The position numbers were made by a program, and so were the translations under genes. A stretch of 64,000 nt of DNA from Charina bottae (Eukaryota > Chordata > Lepidosauria > Squamata > Charinaidae): positions 94,148,501 through 94,212,500 of the forward strand of contig JALMGJ010000001.1 in NCBI GenBank assembly GCA_023362775.1, written 5' to 3'. How positions within the stretch are numbered: the stretch's first letter is position 1; every line of letters starts with the position of its first letter. The notes below the pieces were generated by a model, which saw only the letters and a program-made list of their open reading frames with translations, searched no databases and had not been told where the DNA came from. Positions 13,401 through 23,939 of the stretch are shown here, piece after piece.

Positions 13401-16400
13401 CTTGTGTGGAACTGGCTCAGGAGGTATCTAAAGGATTGAACCTGGCTTCCCGCCCCCCAGTATGGAAGCACAAGAGTGTAGTAGTGGGTGAATGAGGATC
13501 TGATTCTATCTTTGTCCTAATGTATTAAGACACATTGTTCCATCCTTTCTATCCCCCTTAAAACAATCTGTAAGGGACTTGTTTCTTTGGATATCAGAGT
13601 ACTTCCCATCCTCCCAATCTTCTTTCTGCTTTTTCTTCCTCTTCCCCATTCTATTACCATAGTTTCAGGCAAATGCGGCCCAGTAGGTTTCCAAGCTCAG
13701 CAACACCAGAGGCTACCTTTGAGGCATACAGAGGCGGTGGTACAGTGGCAAAGTTGGAGAAGTTGAATAACTGATTCAGAGGGAAAACTTTCAAAGAGGT
13801 GTAGTCCAAAAGGGAGGGAGAAGGAAAGCTCCTGGACTCCAACTTAGAAAATCTCTGGTAGATAGGGATTTACCAGGCAGAGTGTAGCAATTCATTGAAT
13901 ATTGTCTTTCCTGGGAAGTAGTTGGAAGAATACTAAAATATAAAAATCCATATCTGTTTTTGTGATTTTTGAAAAAGGATGGGCTTGGAGATGGATGGAC
14001 AGCATTTTTTTCTAACCCTTCCCCCAGAAGGTGCTGTATACTATGTGAATGAAATGCAAAAAAGGTCTTCTGTTTTCAGGCAGATCCTCCATCTGTACCT
14101 TTTCTCTTGTCCTCCTCCAAGGAAAGGCAGATGGCCATCCAACAACAAGTCAAGAGAAAGAGCAGGTAGTGGTAGAGGGTGGAAAGATGGCTCTGGCCTA
14201 AGAAGTGGATAGTGAGAAGTAGAAGACAATTTGCAATTGATGGATGGCCAAATGTATGTGGTATATCTGGCTCTTGTCACATGGAGACTGTGTACCCAAA
14301 AGAGCTGAGCACTGACCTCCTTTGTGGATTTGGATAGAGGTTCAGGATAAGAAACCCTCTCTCTGTCCTGATGAGACAAGCACAGTCTGTCCCATTGCTA
14401 TGGGAGGTACAGTAGTTAGCTGAAAGGCTGGCTCTTCCATCAATTCTTGGTTTTATTTCCTGCTGATGGGCTGCCTCTCTCTTTTTCTTTCTCTCTTGCC
14501 AACAGTCTTTCATAGGATTTTTGCTAATGGTGAGCAAATCTCTCTGCTCTGTGATGTGACTGTGACTTTCTAAAAAAAATAATAATATATATATACACAT
14601 AAATGGCATCATATATATATATGTATTATATACAAAAGCTCCTCTTTCCCTTCAGTGTCCCTTGCTTATGACTCTAGTATAGTTGCGCCTGCCCTGGCTC
14701 TTGGTTGGAGAGGACCCTGCCCTTCTCTCTCATTTCTGGTCTGTGTTTTCTCTGCTGTCCTGCTGCATGCTTCCTCCTGCATGTGAACTGCTCTTGTCTG
14801 AGGAGCTGCTGCTACCTCCTTCCCTTGCGGCCATGATTGGGATTCTGCTTGCTGCTTGCTTGTGGCCTGAGCTGTGGCCAACTGTTTGATAGGGATAATG
14901 GGTGAGACTTATAAGAGTGCTAAAATATTGCCCGGTTTAGGGATGTATGTTGAATTCTTTATAGGATTTCTAGTTGAATCAGAAAATTAGGCTGTGCTTT
15001 GAATGCTCTTATTTTGGAACTGTTCAATTCCCTTCAGCCACAGAAGGGACCATTGGGGATTTGCTTGCGTCCCCTATCCTAGCACTAGGTATAACAGGTA
15101 AGCAAGCCTTCCTGTTTCAGGCAGAGTAGAGTGAATAAACCTGAGCAAAGACAGGTTGTCAGGAAAGAACATAGAGAATATGAACTTCTGGCTAAACATT
15201 ACCCATGTCCTGCAAACAGAAGCATTGGGGACTGATTAAAAGAAAGAAAAGGCTTGGATGGAAGAGCGATGCTGATGATGAGTCTGTGGCCTTGAGTTTC
15301 CAAATGACGGAAACCCTTGGGATAGTTGTTACGCCCAACAATGAAGACTGAAAAGAACTTTTTACCGAGTCCATGAGATGCTTGGTCAAGGAAGTTCAGA
15401 AGAGTGGAAAAGATAGATGCTATACTCAGCTGAGAGGAGAGTGATGGCTGCAGAATGAAGGCAGCATGAAGAGAAGTCCTATCCTTTCGCTTAAGCTGTG
15501 CATGTGATAAGAAGAAGGAATTAGATTTTTTTTCAGTTCATGATCTGGGTTCACACATCATGCTAAGCAATAATATAGTTTATTTTAGACTTCCTGAATC
15601 CAGCTATTGTAGCTTAATCCCCAACCAGTAGCAAAATGAGATGTGTGAACCTAGCCTACATTTATAAAAGTATGTAGCATATTTACAAGACCTTAATCTA
15701 TTAAGTTTCTAAGCAGTGTTAAGAGAAGAAGTTACTAGTGAGTTCATCCAGAAGTGGAGAAGTGTATGCATTAGTTTTAGTCTGTTGAGAACATAGATAT
15801 AATATACATAGGTAACCATTGGCATACTGAACAATACCAGTAAAGTTTTATTAATTTAATACTGTATGTAAGCCTTAGCATTAATGAATAGAAAGATAGT
15901 TATGGAAGAAACTGAAACACTAGTATAATCAAATTAAAGAACCATAAAGTATTCATGAAGAACTCTTAGTGCATGAAAATTTATAGCAAAATGACTCTAA
16001 TGCGCTACAGTACTCCTTGTTTAGCAAGCAGAGTCCATTGGAGTTGGGCAGCTAATAAATTCAAATAAATAACAAAAATAATTACTATAATAGTGTAGAC
16101 AAAAGGAGTTATTTTCAATCCATTATTTATATCCATCTCCGTTTTGGTAAACAATATTCCCGTACATTCATAATGGGAATGCATATTTTTAACAGTGATT
16201 ATGGGTAAGAGCTACAGTTTCTCATTCTGAAAAGGGTTTTTTTTTAACGTGGACCTAAAGAGGATTGCCTGGTAAAAAGCTTTTTCAACTTGTTTTCAAG
16301 CACTTACCAGATTTTTGGTTGATACAGAAGGTATATGGATGTAAGGAAGGCAATATATTGCAGGAGACTTTCAGACAGGAGCAAATACCTGGAAATATTT

Positions 16401-19400
16401 TTACTCTATTAGAGAGTAGTCTTTGACATTAAATCTAAAGCTGATATATTTTTAATTTGTTTGAATGCAGTAGCAGTGCTACTAGATCAATTTTATTCTG
16501 GGCTGTGGTTTAAAGTATACAGGCTCAATCTGGCTTCTGCCAGCATTTTTTCTATTTAGGTGGAAATTAGTTGTCCTCTGTCATTGGTCTTAAAGCACCC
16601 TCTGCTGCTTGACATGCTGGTTTCTCTGTCATCTCAATAGGGTCTCACAGCTCTTGAGGGCTGGCATTTTCAATCCATTCCCCTCACTATTGAGGCTTAT
16701 CAAGAGGTGAGGCATAAACCAGAATCTGTAACCCTGGCTAAATAGAGTGGATTACCTTGAACTGTCCTTGAGCCTAAGGCTGGGTTTGTACAATACACAT
16801 ATCTTGGTTAATAGATTAACCCATTTCCTGGATTTGTATAATATAGAGAACCGTGAACTAACTACATGAGCTAGCTTTGCAGAATATCTAAATCACACAT
16901 GCAAAAAGGCCAAGCTCTGCACATAATGTAAACGCATCCACTAGATCTTTCACTGAGTTAGTTAACATTGAGAGAGCATAGCACGCAAAGAATTCTCTCT
17001 GGATAATATGGTGGCTTAGGGTTTTTATGTCAACCCAAGTTACACTCCTGTCCTCAGTGAATCTTTGTTGGCTTCCAAATTTTCTCAGGACAATTTCTGT
17101 ATCTTGGCTAGGATGAGGCTTGTTGTGCCAGGAGCTTCTTAAGAGTTTGTGGTAGTCATTCACTGACTGCATTGTTTATCTTGTATCTTTTAGTCAATTT
17201 AAGGACTATTTTAATAAGCAGCTTAAATATATTTTAAAAGAAATTATAAATGTCCAGGTGCTGCCAGAAGCATTGCTTTGTTTGCGGTATCAACTGAGAA
17301 AGTTGTGAAAAAAGTAGGGGGTAAGTGTTGTTGAACAACGGGGGCATGTTATTGGGAAGCTGCTTTCTTTGCATAAGACAGCAAGGTGATGGGTAAAGTA
17401 TCAGCATTTTGGGATATACTTTGAGCTTTGCCTGCCTGTGTGCCTGCCTGGAAAAAGTAGCTTGGTGCAGCTATCCAGAATAAAACATTGTTAAGGAGAA
17501 TGGGCTCTTTTGCTTTCATCAGTGGACCAGACTGGCTCACCTATTCTATTAGTGTATGTGTGTATACATATACGGAATCTAGTTTCTTCTCTGAACATGT
17601 CCGCTTCTTCAGAAAGATCAGATGGTTGCTTTGCCTGGCTTGAGTTGATGCAGAAAAGACTTGGGGATTCGGGAAGAGAATGTAGGCATCCCTCTTCTTG
17701 CTTCTGAGTTTGCTTATGATGTGGTGCTGCCTGAAAGCTGGGGAGGCAGGACAAGAGCGGTGCTTCTTTGTTTGGGGTTCCTTGCAGAGATGAACTAGGT
17801 GGAAGCTGCCTCAATTCCCATACACCAGAAAGGAAAGACAGACATGGACTCTGATCTGCTACAATTCTCTTCTCTTATAGTTGCCCCAGATACCATCAAC
17901 AATCACGTGAAGACATGTCGTGAGGAGCAGAAGAACCTGCACTTTTTTGCTCCAGAGTATGGCGGTACGAATATGAGGGTATTGGGAACTGCAGTTCTGT
18001 ATTAACTGCAGCAAAAGTGTTCAGTCTGTTCTCCCTGCCCCAGGGATAGCTTCTGATTGCTATTCTTTGTTCCAGAAGTTGCACATGTGACCACAGCAGT
18101 GGACATCTACTCTTTTGGAATGTGTGCACTGGAGGTAAGAAGAGGGCAGTTAGTGTGTGAAGGTGTCAGCCCCACTAGTAGACAGGACCAGAAAATCTAC
18201 TCCGTGTGAAGACTAGAATTATGTTTTATTGAGATAGGCTATAATAACAGAATCTTGCAAATCGGACTGTGCTTTATCTCCCCTCCTTATACAGGTAGTC
18301 CTCGGTTAACAACCATTCGTTCAGCGACTGTTCAAAGTTACGATGGCGCTGAATGAGGAGACTTTTGCCCGGTCCTTGAAGTTGCGGCCATCGCAGTGTC
18401 CCCACAGTCACGTGATCGTGATTCAGGCGCTTGGCAACTGGCTCGCGATTATGACGGTTGCAGCATCCCGCGGTCATGTGATTGCCAATTGCAACCTTCA
18501 CTGCCAGCTTCTAACAAGCAGTCGGTGGGGAAGCTGGCAGGAGGTCGCGAACAGTGATCATGTGGCGTCGTGCTTAATGATTGCGCAGAATTCGCTTAAT
18601 GACTGGAACTGCTGGAACTGCTGTTGTAAGTTGGTGCAGTCACATGACATCACACTTTACAACTGCGTCACTTGGCAACTGAGTTCCTGATCCCAATTAC
18701 CGTTGTTAACCAGGACTACCTGTACTCCAGTGAATTGGAGGTGTTTACCTGAGGTGCTTCCAGACATTTTCTCAGAACTTAAAGAATGTTTCAGCCCTCT
18801 TTCCCTAGGCAACTGTTCTTGCATATTTCTGTCAAGGTCATCTCCCTTGTTCACTGCAGGTGGTGGTGGGATAGGTTTTTGCTATATCTTCTGGGTTTGG
18901 AGAACAGACTTAAGGAGGGTTTCATTATTTTTCCTCTTGTTCCCTTCCAATTAAGGCAGTTTCTAAATTCCTTATAGGAGGGATTTCTGTGAATCCCTGA
19001 TAGGCTCTTGTCTGAAGGAGTAGTGGCTAATGAAATTAAGAAATGGTTGAAATGAAGGCAATTTCTCTGTTGAAAGTGAAAATTAATCTAGTGGAACAGA
19101 TAAAAATAGCTGTGTTGCTTTGGTTCACATATAGGATGGTGAGAATGAATTTTCTGTGGTGGCCAATAATTTTCTGACAAATGGTGAACCTGTCTGTGGG
19201 AACCAAGGGTATCGCCCATTGATATCTATTTCTGTGCTGATAGATGGCAGTGCTGGAGATCCAGGGAAATGGCGAATCTTCCTATGTGCCACAAGAAGCT
19301 ATTAACAATGCCATCCAATTGCTAGAGGATCCATTGCAACGAGTAAGACTGTCCTCAGTTCTTTTCCTTACTCTCCTCCTCCATTCTTTTCCCACCTCTG

Positions 19401-22400
19401 AGGACTAGCACAAAATGTGGCCTCCTTTTTCCTTTCTAGGAGTTTATTCAGAAGTGCCTGGAGCCACAGCCTAGCAAGCGGCCCACAGCCCGTGAGCTTC
19501 TCTTCCACCAGGCTTTGTTTGAAGTACCCTCTCTGAAGCTTCTGGCGGCCCATTGCATTGTGGGCCATCAGCGTGAGTAGAGCCAATGGAGGTCTGGGGG
19601 AGCTACTGCTAAGAGCAAAACCCTTCCCTGGTGTGCAAAAATAATACCTTGTATGAAATGTATGTGCAGCTCATTAACCACAATATATCCAGAAGCACCC
19701 CAAAATGAAATTACAAAGTAGAAAAACTCAGTCTTATCTACTAAAAGAGTGCAGAGGCAGCCACGGTGAACAGAGCAGTCCATAATATCTTCCTTTGGCT
19801 CTAAGCAAGATTGATCAGCCTGACAAATGAGTTTTGGATGCTTTTGCATGTCTTCTCCCAGTGCCTCACTGTCTAACATCCAGACATTGGCAACCCACTT
19901 TCTCAAGACTGAGTTTCCACTATCATAACAGATAAATGTGGATGGACTTCAAGTTTCATGAAATTGTCCTGATCTCTTCCTGTTGGATAGTAGTAGCAAA
20001 TAAGCCCCAATAAGCAAAGAAACAAATATTAATACATTGTCTGAAATAATTTGCTTGGGGGAAGGGGCACTGTAGTTTAGCCCTGGAGTAAGAGTTTGCA
20101 TGGAGAGGGTCCCACGTTAATTCCTGATAATGATTTCAGTTAAAATGATTACATTATTTATTTATTTATTTATTTGTTGAATTTCTATAACCGCCCATCT
20201 CCCCCTCAAGGAGGGACTCTGGGCGGTTCACAGTATAATATCAACAAAATACAATAAAAACAGTAATAAAAATACAGATACAATAAATTACAATAAAAAT
20301 ACAATAAAATCCAAGTGGCAGGTGGTTCTTAAGTGACGTTGAATATTTTAAAAATATTTTAGATATTTAAGGTGGTTCTAAGGAATCGGCCATCCCCAGG
20401 CTTGACCGCTTTCCTTTTTGCCCCAGGCGAGGTCACAGAGCCAGGTTTTTAATTTTTTTCTGAAATCCAGGAGTGGGGGGGCCTGTCTTATTCCTGGTGG
20501 GAGGATGTTCCATAGGGCAGGTGCTGCTGCAGAGAAGGCTCGTCTCCGACAATTAGCTAGAGTAATTATTAGCTAGAGTACTGTCCATTTCCTCAGTGAG
20601 ATCAACCTCTTCCCAAGAATGGTAATAGTTTGAGAAGGAAAAATAGCCTGCACACTATGTGCAATTTTATAAATCTTCCTGTTGCATTTTTCTACCCTGT
20701 CCTTTATCATTTTTTTCTAAACTAAAAATAATTTGCTTTTGTAGAAGGTTATTAATGCTATCAGAATTAATGCCCTTTTTTGTTTTTGATGCTACAAAAT
20801 TAAAATCTTTATAACCACTTAGGCTCCCTCAGTATATATGTGAAGTTAGAATTTGCTGTACCAACACCCAGGATTATGCATCAGTTTGTATTTAAAGTCT
20901 TGTTGTTCATTCCCCATGTGGAAACCCTTTCAGAACATAACTTTAAAGTCTGCTTAACTTTTCATGAAACTGAATAATTAGGTGTTCATCTACAAATCAT
21001 GTTCATTCCATGTCATTTATGTTTTATTTTATTTGTTTTTTAAATACCTATGGCACCAGTATAGCACTCTGGATAGCTATGCTTTTTTTCCTCTTCTTGA
21101 GGATGGTTATTTATTTATTATTTAAATTTATCCCCTTATTCCTTTACTGTATTTCTTAAATCTATTTTTTTTTAAATCTCTGGGATTTTTTAAACTCTTC
21201 AGAGGTAGGCTGGACCATACGTCCCATTTTTGAATGGGACAGTCCCGTTTTTTAAACAGTTCCCGACCGTCCCGTCGTTTTAATAAAAATGTCCATTTTG
21301 TCCCGTTCTCAATGAGAGCCCGCCCGCCCGCCCCATTTGCCGGGGCGCCGCAGGGACCGCGCTGCCGGCGAGGCATTGTTAGACGGAGTGCGTGCATACA
21401 CACACCCACTTTGTCCAGCGAACCGTGGGTAGGTTAAGGTCCCGTTTTTGTCTCAAGGAAATATGGTCAGCCTATTCAGAGGAGAAGTGGAAAATGTTTA
21501 GGAAACCTCTGGTTAAGACAGTGGGTTGGTGGAAGAAAGATAGTGTAATGTGTACCTTTTATTTTGTGATAGACATGATCCCTGAGAATGCACTTGAAGA
21601 AATGACCAAGAACTTGGACATGAGTGCTGTACTGGCTGAAATCAACCATGCTGACCGCGATGGTGTCCGTATGATGTGAGTTTAAATAGCTGGGAACTGA
21701 TGTGGGAGAAAGGTGCCGCTTTGGAATTAAGTGTCTCTCTGGCTTCATGCAGTGAACTGGGGTCAGCAGAATATTAGATGGAATGGGAAGCAGTTGGCAG
21801 CTGACTCATTAGAGGGTGGATGTGAACTTATGCTGTAAAGGCTAAATTGGCTAAATCTTTTCCTAGATTCTCTCAGTCCCCAGCGCTGGAACTAGACAAA
21901 TTCTTGGAAGATGTGAGGTATGCCCCCTTCTCCTCTAGTGGCTCTCAGTGGCATTCTGCTACTGAGGCTAGTGTCCTGGGCAAGCCAACCTGGACCTTTC
22001 TCTTGCTAGTTCACTGAATTGGCAGGCAATACATAGAGTTATTCTGTTTGTGCTTCCACAGAAATGGAATCTATCCACTCACCGCCTTTGGCCTACCCCG
22101 ACCTCAGCAGCCACAGCAGGAGGTGGTGAAATCTCCCATTGCCCCCCCATCAGTAAAGACTCCAACACCAGAGCCAGCAGAAGTGGAGACTCGCAAAGTG
22201 AGTGGTTGGTCCCTAATCCCCATCTCCTTGGCAGACAGCAAAGCTTCATCTTACTACACTCCTCTGTAATTTCCAGGTGCTGTTGATGCAATGCAACATT
22301 GAATCAGTGGAGGAGGGTGTGAAGCACCATGTATGTATCTGCCTTAGGCTGGGTGACTGATACCAATCTGGGGCTTCCACTTGCCTATAATGGCCTAGTC

Positions 22401-22919
22401 CCTTTTGGGGCAGAATTCTACCCTAGTGCTGAAGAACACACAGAAGGATGGGAATTGAAAATGCAATTTGCTTTTTTCTTCTCTGCCCCACCTTTCCTTC
22501 AGTTGACACTGCTGCTGAAACTGGAAGACAAACTGAATCGGCACCTGAGCTGTGACCTGCTGCCCAGTAAGTCACTGTCCGTCTCTTCTTCTCTTTTCAT
22601 CTTATAGAGAACACACCAATTCTTCTCTCAAATTTTCCTTCCATAGGTGACAATATCCAGGAACTGGCTTCTGAATTGGTTCAGCTAGGATTCATCAGTG
22701 AGGTAAGTTTCAGTCCTATTCACAAAAAGACTTATTTTCTCTTTTTCTGGGGAACCTCATTATAGCCAGTAGGAGTATAGGGACAGGTTATCTTACAGTG
22801 CTTTTTCCACTCCTTTGTAGGCTGATCAGAGCCGGCTTAGCTGTTTACTTGAAGAGGCATTCAACAAGTTCTTCTACTCGCGGAACGGGGCACTGGCAGC
22901 TGTCACTGTGTCATCATAA
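1436..22919 (+). CDS. NRBP1: NRBP1, nuclear receptor-binding protein 1 (pseudokinase adaptor)
   Basis: Seventeen coding exons join in phase to 1608 nt (535 aa): 1436-1654, 6970-7092, 7441-7542, 7637-7726, 8091-8131, 8733-8827, 17881-17964, 18076-18134, 19244-19342, 19440-19572, 21573-21675, 21867-21917, 22062-22197, 22277-22330, 22503-22566, 22647-22702, 22821-22919. The length equals human NRBP1. The N-terminus is acidic (poly-Glu then [12 protein letters not shown]). The kinase-like domain (about residues 70-330) is catalytically degenerate: the HRD position reads HGN (203-205), the DFG position reads GSV (222-224), and the VAIK lysine is missing. The family is known as an adaptor in ER-Golgi trafficking and in Elongin/cullin substrate recognition. 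A tail-to-tail neighbour, IFT172, follows as in mammals. Intron 6 (9 kb) holds a Tc1 transposon. The donor of coding exon 2 (GTTGGT) is weak. The exon 11/12 junction, which encodes a DRDGVRMIF stretch, is the part I am least sure of. Confidence 0.97.
2335..2620. repeat. Decayed LINE/SINE tail remnants in NRBP1 intron 1
   Basis: An AT-rich stretch with TTTATTATTTATTT and a degraded LINE-like 3' end is followed by a segment resembling the BovB-type 3' tail (GGTAAACCACTT, then TTGCCAAGGAAA, then CACCAGGAGT). Similar blocks flank BovB-derived repeats in squamates. Both pieces are too eroded for firm family assignment. Confidence 0.35.
5617..5959. mobile_element. TA-flanked MITE, CAGGTAGTCCTCG family, copy 1
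   Basis: The left end reads CAGGTAGACCTTGCTTA and the right end is its degraded inverse (TAAGCGAGGACTATTTG), flanked by TA on both sides. The interior shows the same landmarks as the three other copies: GTTACGA near the left end, the ATGACC and CAGCATCCC blocks, and TTAGCAA near the right end. A TA target site points to the Tc1/mariner group or a relative. No coding capacity. It lies in NRBP1 intron 1. Confidence 0.75.
6060..6545 (+). mobile_element. Decayed non-LTR retrotransposon fragment
   Basis: Broken reading frames on the plus strand retain pieces resembling the C-terminal part of RTE-like reverse transcriptases: a motif like [12 protein letters not shown] near 6185-6225, then [10 protein letters not shown] near 6330-6365. 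Stop codons and frame breaks are frequent, so this is an old copy. Family assignment is tentative. Confidence 0.4.
8247..8461. mobile_element. hAT-type MITE, GCTTTCCAAA family, copy 1
   Basis: It starts CAGGGCTTTCCAAAC and ends GTTTGGGAAGCCCTG. It is flanked by a perfect 8-bp duplication, CTCTAGGT (8239-8246 and 8462-8469), with a central TA. The interior is GC-rich, with the GTGTCG/CGACAC hairpins shared by all copies, and has no coding capacity. It occupies about a third of the 601-bp NRBP1 intron 5. Confidence 0.85.
9675..9790 (-). repeat. LINE 3' tail remnant
   Basis: A TTTATTTATTTATTA run followed by TTGTATCCTGCCACACTCCC has the layout of the 3' ends of CR1/L2-type LINEs seen elsewhere in the window in minus orientation. 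Only the tail is present. Confidence 0.4.
9824..9984 (+). mobile_element. 5'-truncated squamate SINE (Sauria-SINE-like)
   Basis: It shares its body and tail with the full-length copy near 62.2-62.6 kb: GCCAACCTAGCAATT, the GTACCAC block, GGCCACATGACC, then the BovB-type tail AGTCGGACACGACTG and ACCTTTACCTTTAC. The tRNA-like head is missing. It lies in NRBP1 intron 6. Confidence 0.75.
11011..11234. repeat. Left terminal inverted repeat of the Tc1 element
   Basis: It begins CAGTCAGGACAAGAAATATT next to the TA target. It contains an inner block, CACCCAGATGGGAGCGAAGT, mirrored in the right repeat; such inner blocks are candidate transposase-binding sites in IR/DR-type Tc1 elements. Confidence 0.85.
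11266..12303 (-). CDS. Tc1-like transposase, DD34E, apparently intact
   Basis: A 345-aa ORF of normal Tc1 transposase length. The N-terminus carries a paired-type helix-turn-helix ([19 protein letters not shown], about residues 25-45) and a basic second DNA-binding region. The DDE core is visible: first D in [11 protein letters not shown], second D in QMDNDPKHT, and E in [11 protein letters not shown], with exactly 34 residues between the second D and the E (DD34E). The start is the first ATG after the inner end of the right repeat. All core residues are present and there is no internal stop, so the protein could be active; activity itself is inference. The closest relatives I know of are the Tc1-like transposases of fishes and lampreys. 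Confidence 0.93.
   Translation of the reverse strand: MRSKEVSMRVKEAIIRLRKQNKPIREIAKTLGVAHTRVWNILKKKELTGKLSNNRKPERPRKTTKVDDRRILLMVKRNPFTTSSQVKNALEVVGMSLTTSAVKRRLYECKYRGSTTRCKPLVMLKNRKARLDFASKHLKKPAQFWNKILWTDETKINLHQNDGKRKEWRRKGTAHDPKHTTSSVKHGAGRVMAWACMAANGTGSLLFIDDLTADKSSRMNSEVYRAILSAQIQPNAAKLIGRRFILQMDNDPKHTTKATQEFLKAKWWDVLQWPSQSPDLNPIEHAFHLLKTRLKAERPTSKQQLKAAAVNAWQSISREETQHLVMSMGSRLQAVIDCKGFSSRY
12442..12663. repeat. Right terminal inverted repeat of the Tc1 element
   Basis: Inverted copy of the left end. It terminates TGGTCCTGACTG before the TA target and shares the same inner CACTTTTG and CGCTCCCATCTGG blocks. Confidence 0.85.
12666..17880. other. NRBP1 intron 6, remaining part
   Basis: No gene or well-preserved repeat recognised. 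It includes an AT-rich dinucleotide tract at about 14577-14632 (ATATATATA blocks on either side of CACATAAATGGC). The short ORFs here show no similarity that I recognise. Confidence 0.5.
18292..18722. mobile_element. TA-flanked MITE, CAGGTAGTCCTCG family, copy 2
   Basis: The ends read CAGGTAGTCCTCGGTTAAC and GTTAACCAGGACTACCTG, near-perfect inverted repeats, with TA at both flanks (18290-18291 and 18723-18724). This is the best-preserved copy of the family here. It lies in NRBP1 intron 8. No coding capacity. Confidence 0.85.
20155..20560 (-). mobile_element. CR1/L2-type LINE 3' end
   Basis: A (TTTA)n run, then CCGCCCATCTCCCC and GGGACTCTGGGCGG, then an interior shared with the copy at 62.57-63.08 kb (CCAGGAGTGGG, GGATGTTCCATAGGGC, GCAGAGAAGGC). 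Those segments are the reverse complement of a degraded reverse-transcriptase C-terminus. The 5' part is missing. Confidence 0.6.
21206..21474. mobile_element. hAT-like MITE, TAGGCTGACCATA family, copy 1
   Basis: The left end TAGGCTGGACCATACGTCCC and right end ATATGGTCAGCCTA are inverted repeats. A perfect 8-bp duplication, TTCAGAGG, flanks it (21198-21205 and 21475-21482). The interior includes GGGACAGTCCCG, a palindrome, and a CpG-rich core. An 8-bp duplication fits the hAT superfamily. It lies in NRBP1 intron 10. Confidence 0.8.
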
Positions 22920-23650
22920 TGGCCATCCTGCTGCTAGCAGGTGTCCCTGCTCTGCATCTGTGTAGGGTACTACTCTAAGCCGCTGCCACCACCGTTGCCA
23001 GCTTGGATGTGCCTCCCGCATGTGTTATAGCCAGGTCCTGCAGACAATCGCTGCCACTCTTAAAGGCAGGGGGGCAAGGTGGGGGGGGGAGGGCTGTGTG
23101 CCTTGTCAGTATTATTTCCCCTGTGGCCAATGGCCTTCCTTCCCTCTCCCTCCTTTTAGGCTCACATGCATGGAGTTTTCTTTTGCTTGAATTGTACAGA
23201 GTTTTTTTGCACAGCACAGATGTCTGTCTTGTTATTTAAAAGGGGGGGAAGATGGAGAAGTTAAGTTCTACCCCATCCCGTCCTGGCCCTCCACTTCACA
23301 CATGCACTCTCTAGCCCCACAGTCATTGCCTTATCCCTCTCCAGATAGACCCTTCTCCTTCCCACAGTTGCTTTATGCACCAGCCTTGCTTCCAGTATCC
23401 TTGGCTGTGTCTGTTGTGTGGTGGGAGGGTCCTCTCTGGTCCATAGAGGAAGTAGGCAGGTGGAGCTCCGGTTCAGATAGCAGGTGGCCATGGCCGTGTT
23501 GAACCATCCTTTCCTTTAGGATGTTATCAATGCCTGCAGGCTTGGGGCCAGTTTATCAGTGAAATTCAACTCTCCCTGTGCTGGAGCTGTTCCAAGTGTC
23601 ATTTCTGTTCCTATTTTTAATAAATTGTTTTGTAAATAATTAACTGCAAC
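22920..23650 (+). other. NRBP1: NRBP1 3' UTR
   Basis: The sequence between the stop codon and the polyadenylation signal has no long ORF and no recognised repeat. It includes a G-rich run near 23070-23092. It ends close to the AATAAA at 23619-23624. Confidence 0.75.
23619..23624 (+). terminator. NRBP1: NRBP1 polyadenylation signal
   Basis: A canonical AATAAA about 700 bp after the stop codon, followed by TTGTTTTG, a U/GU-rich downstream element. It is the only canonical signal at a sensible distance. Confidence 0.8.
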
Positions 23651-23699
23651 CTGTTTGTGATTGGAATTTGGGAATCAGAATCACACAGACAAAAGGAGC

Positions 23700-23937
23700 C
23701 ATTTAGAATAATAGAATAGAATAGAATAATAACTTTATTGTCATCCCACTATACACCAAGTGCACAATAGAACGAAATTTCATTGCAGTTGGCTCACAAT
23801 TTCAATCAAACACTAAAATACTAATTAAAAAATCCATAGTTACTATAAAATATACATTCTTTAGCTCACAATTTCAGTCAAACACTAAAATACTAATTTA
23901 AAAAATCCATAGTTACTATAAAATATACATTCTTTAC
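23700..23937. repeat. Retroposon tail with a 72-bp tandem duplication
   Basis: A (AATAG)n run leads into AACTTTATTGTCATCCC, the look of a retroposon 3' end. The segment 23792-23863 is then repeated almost exactly at 23864-23936 (each copy starts GCTCACAATTTCA and ends ACATTCTTTA). Family not identified. Confidence 0.6.
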
Positions 23938-23939
23938 AT

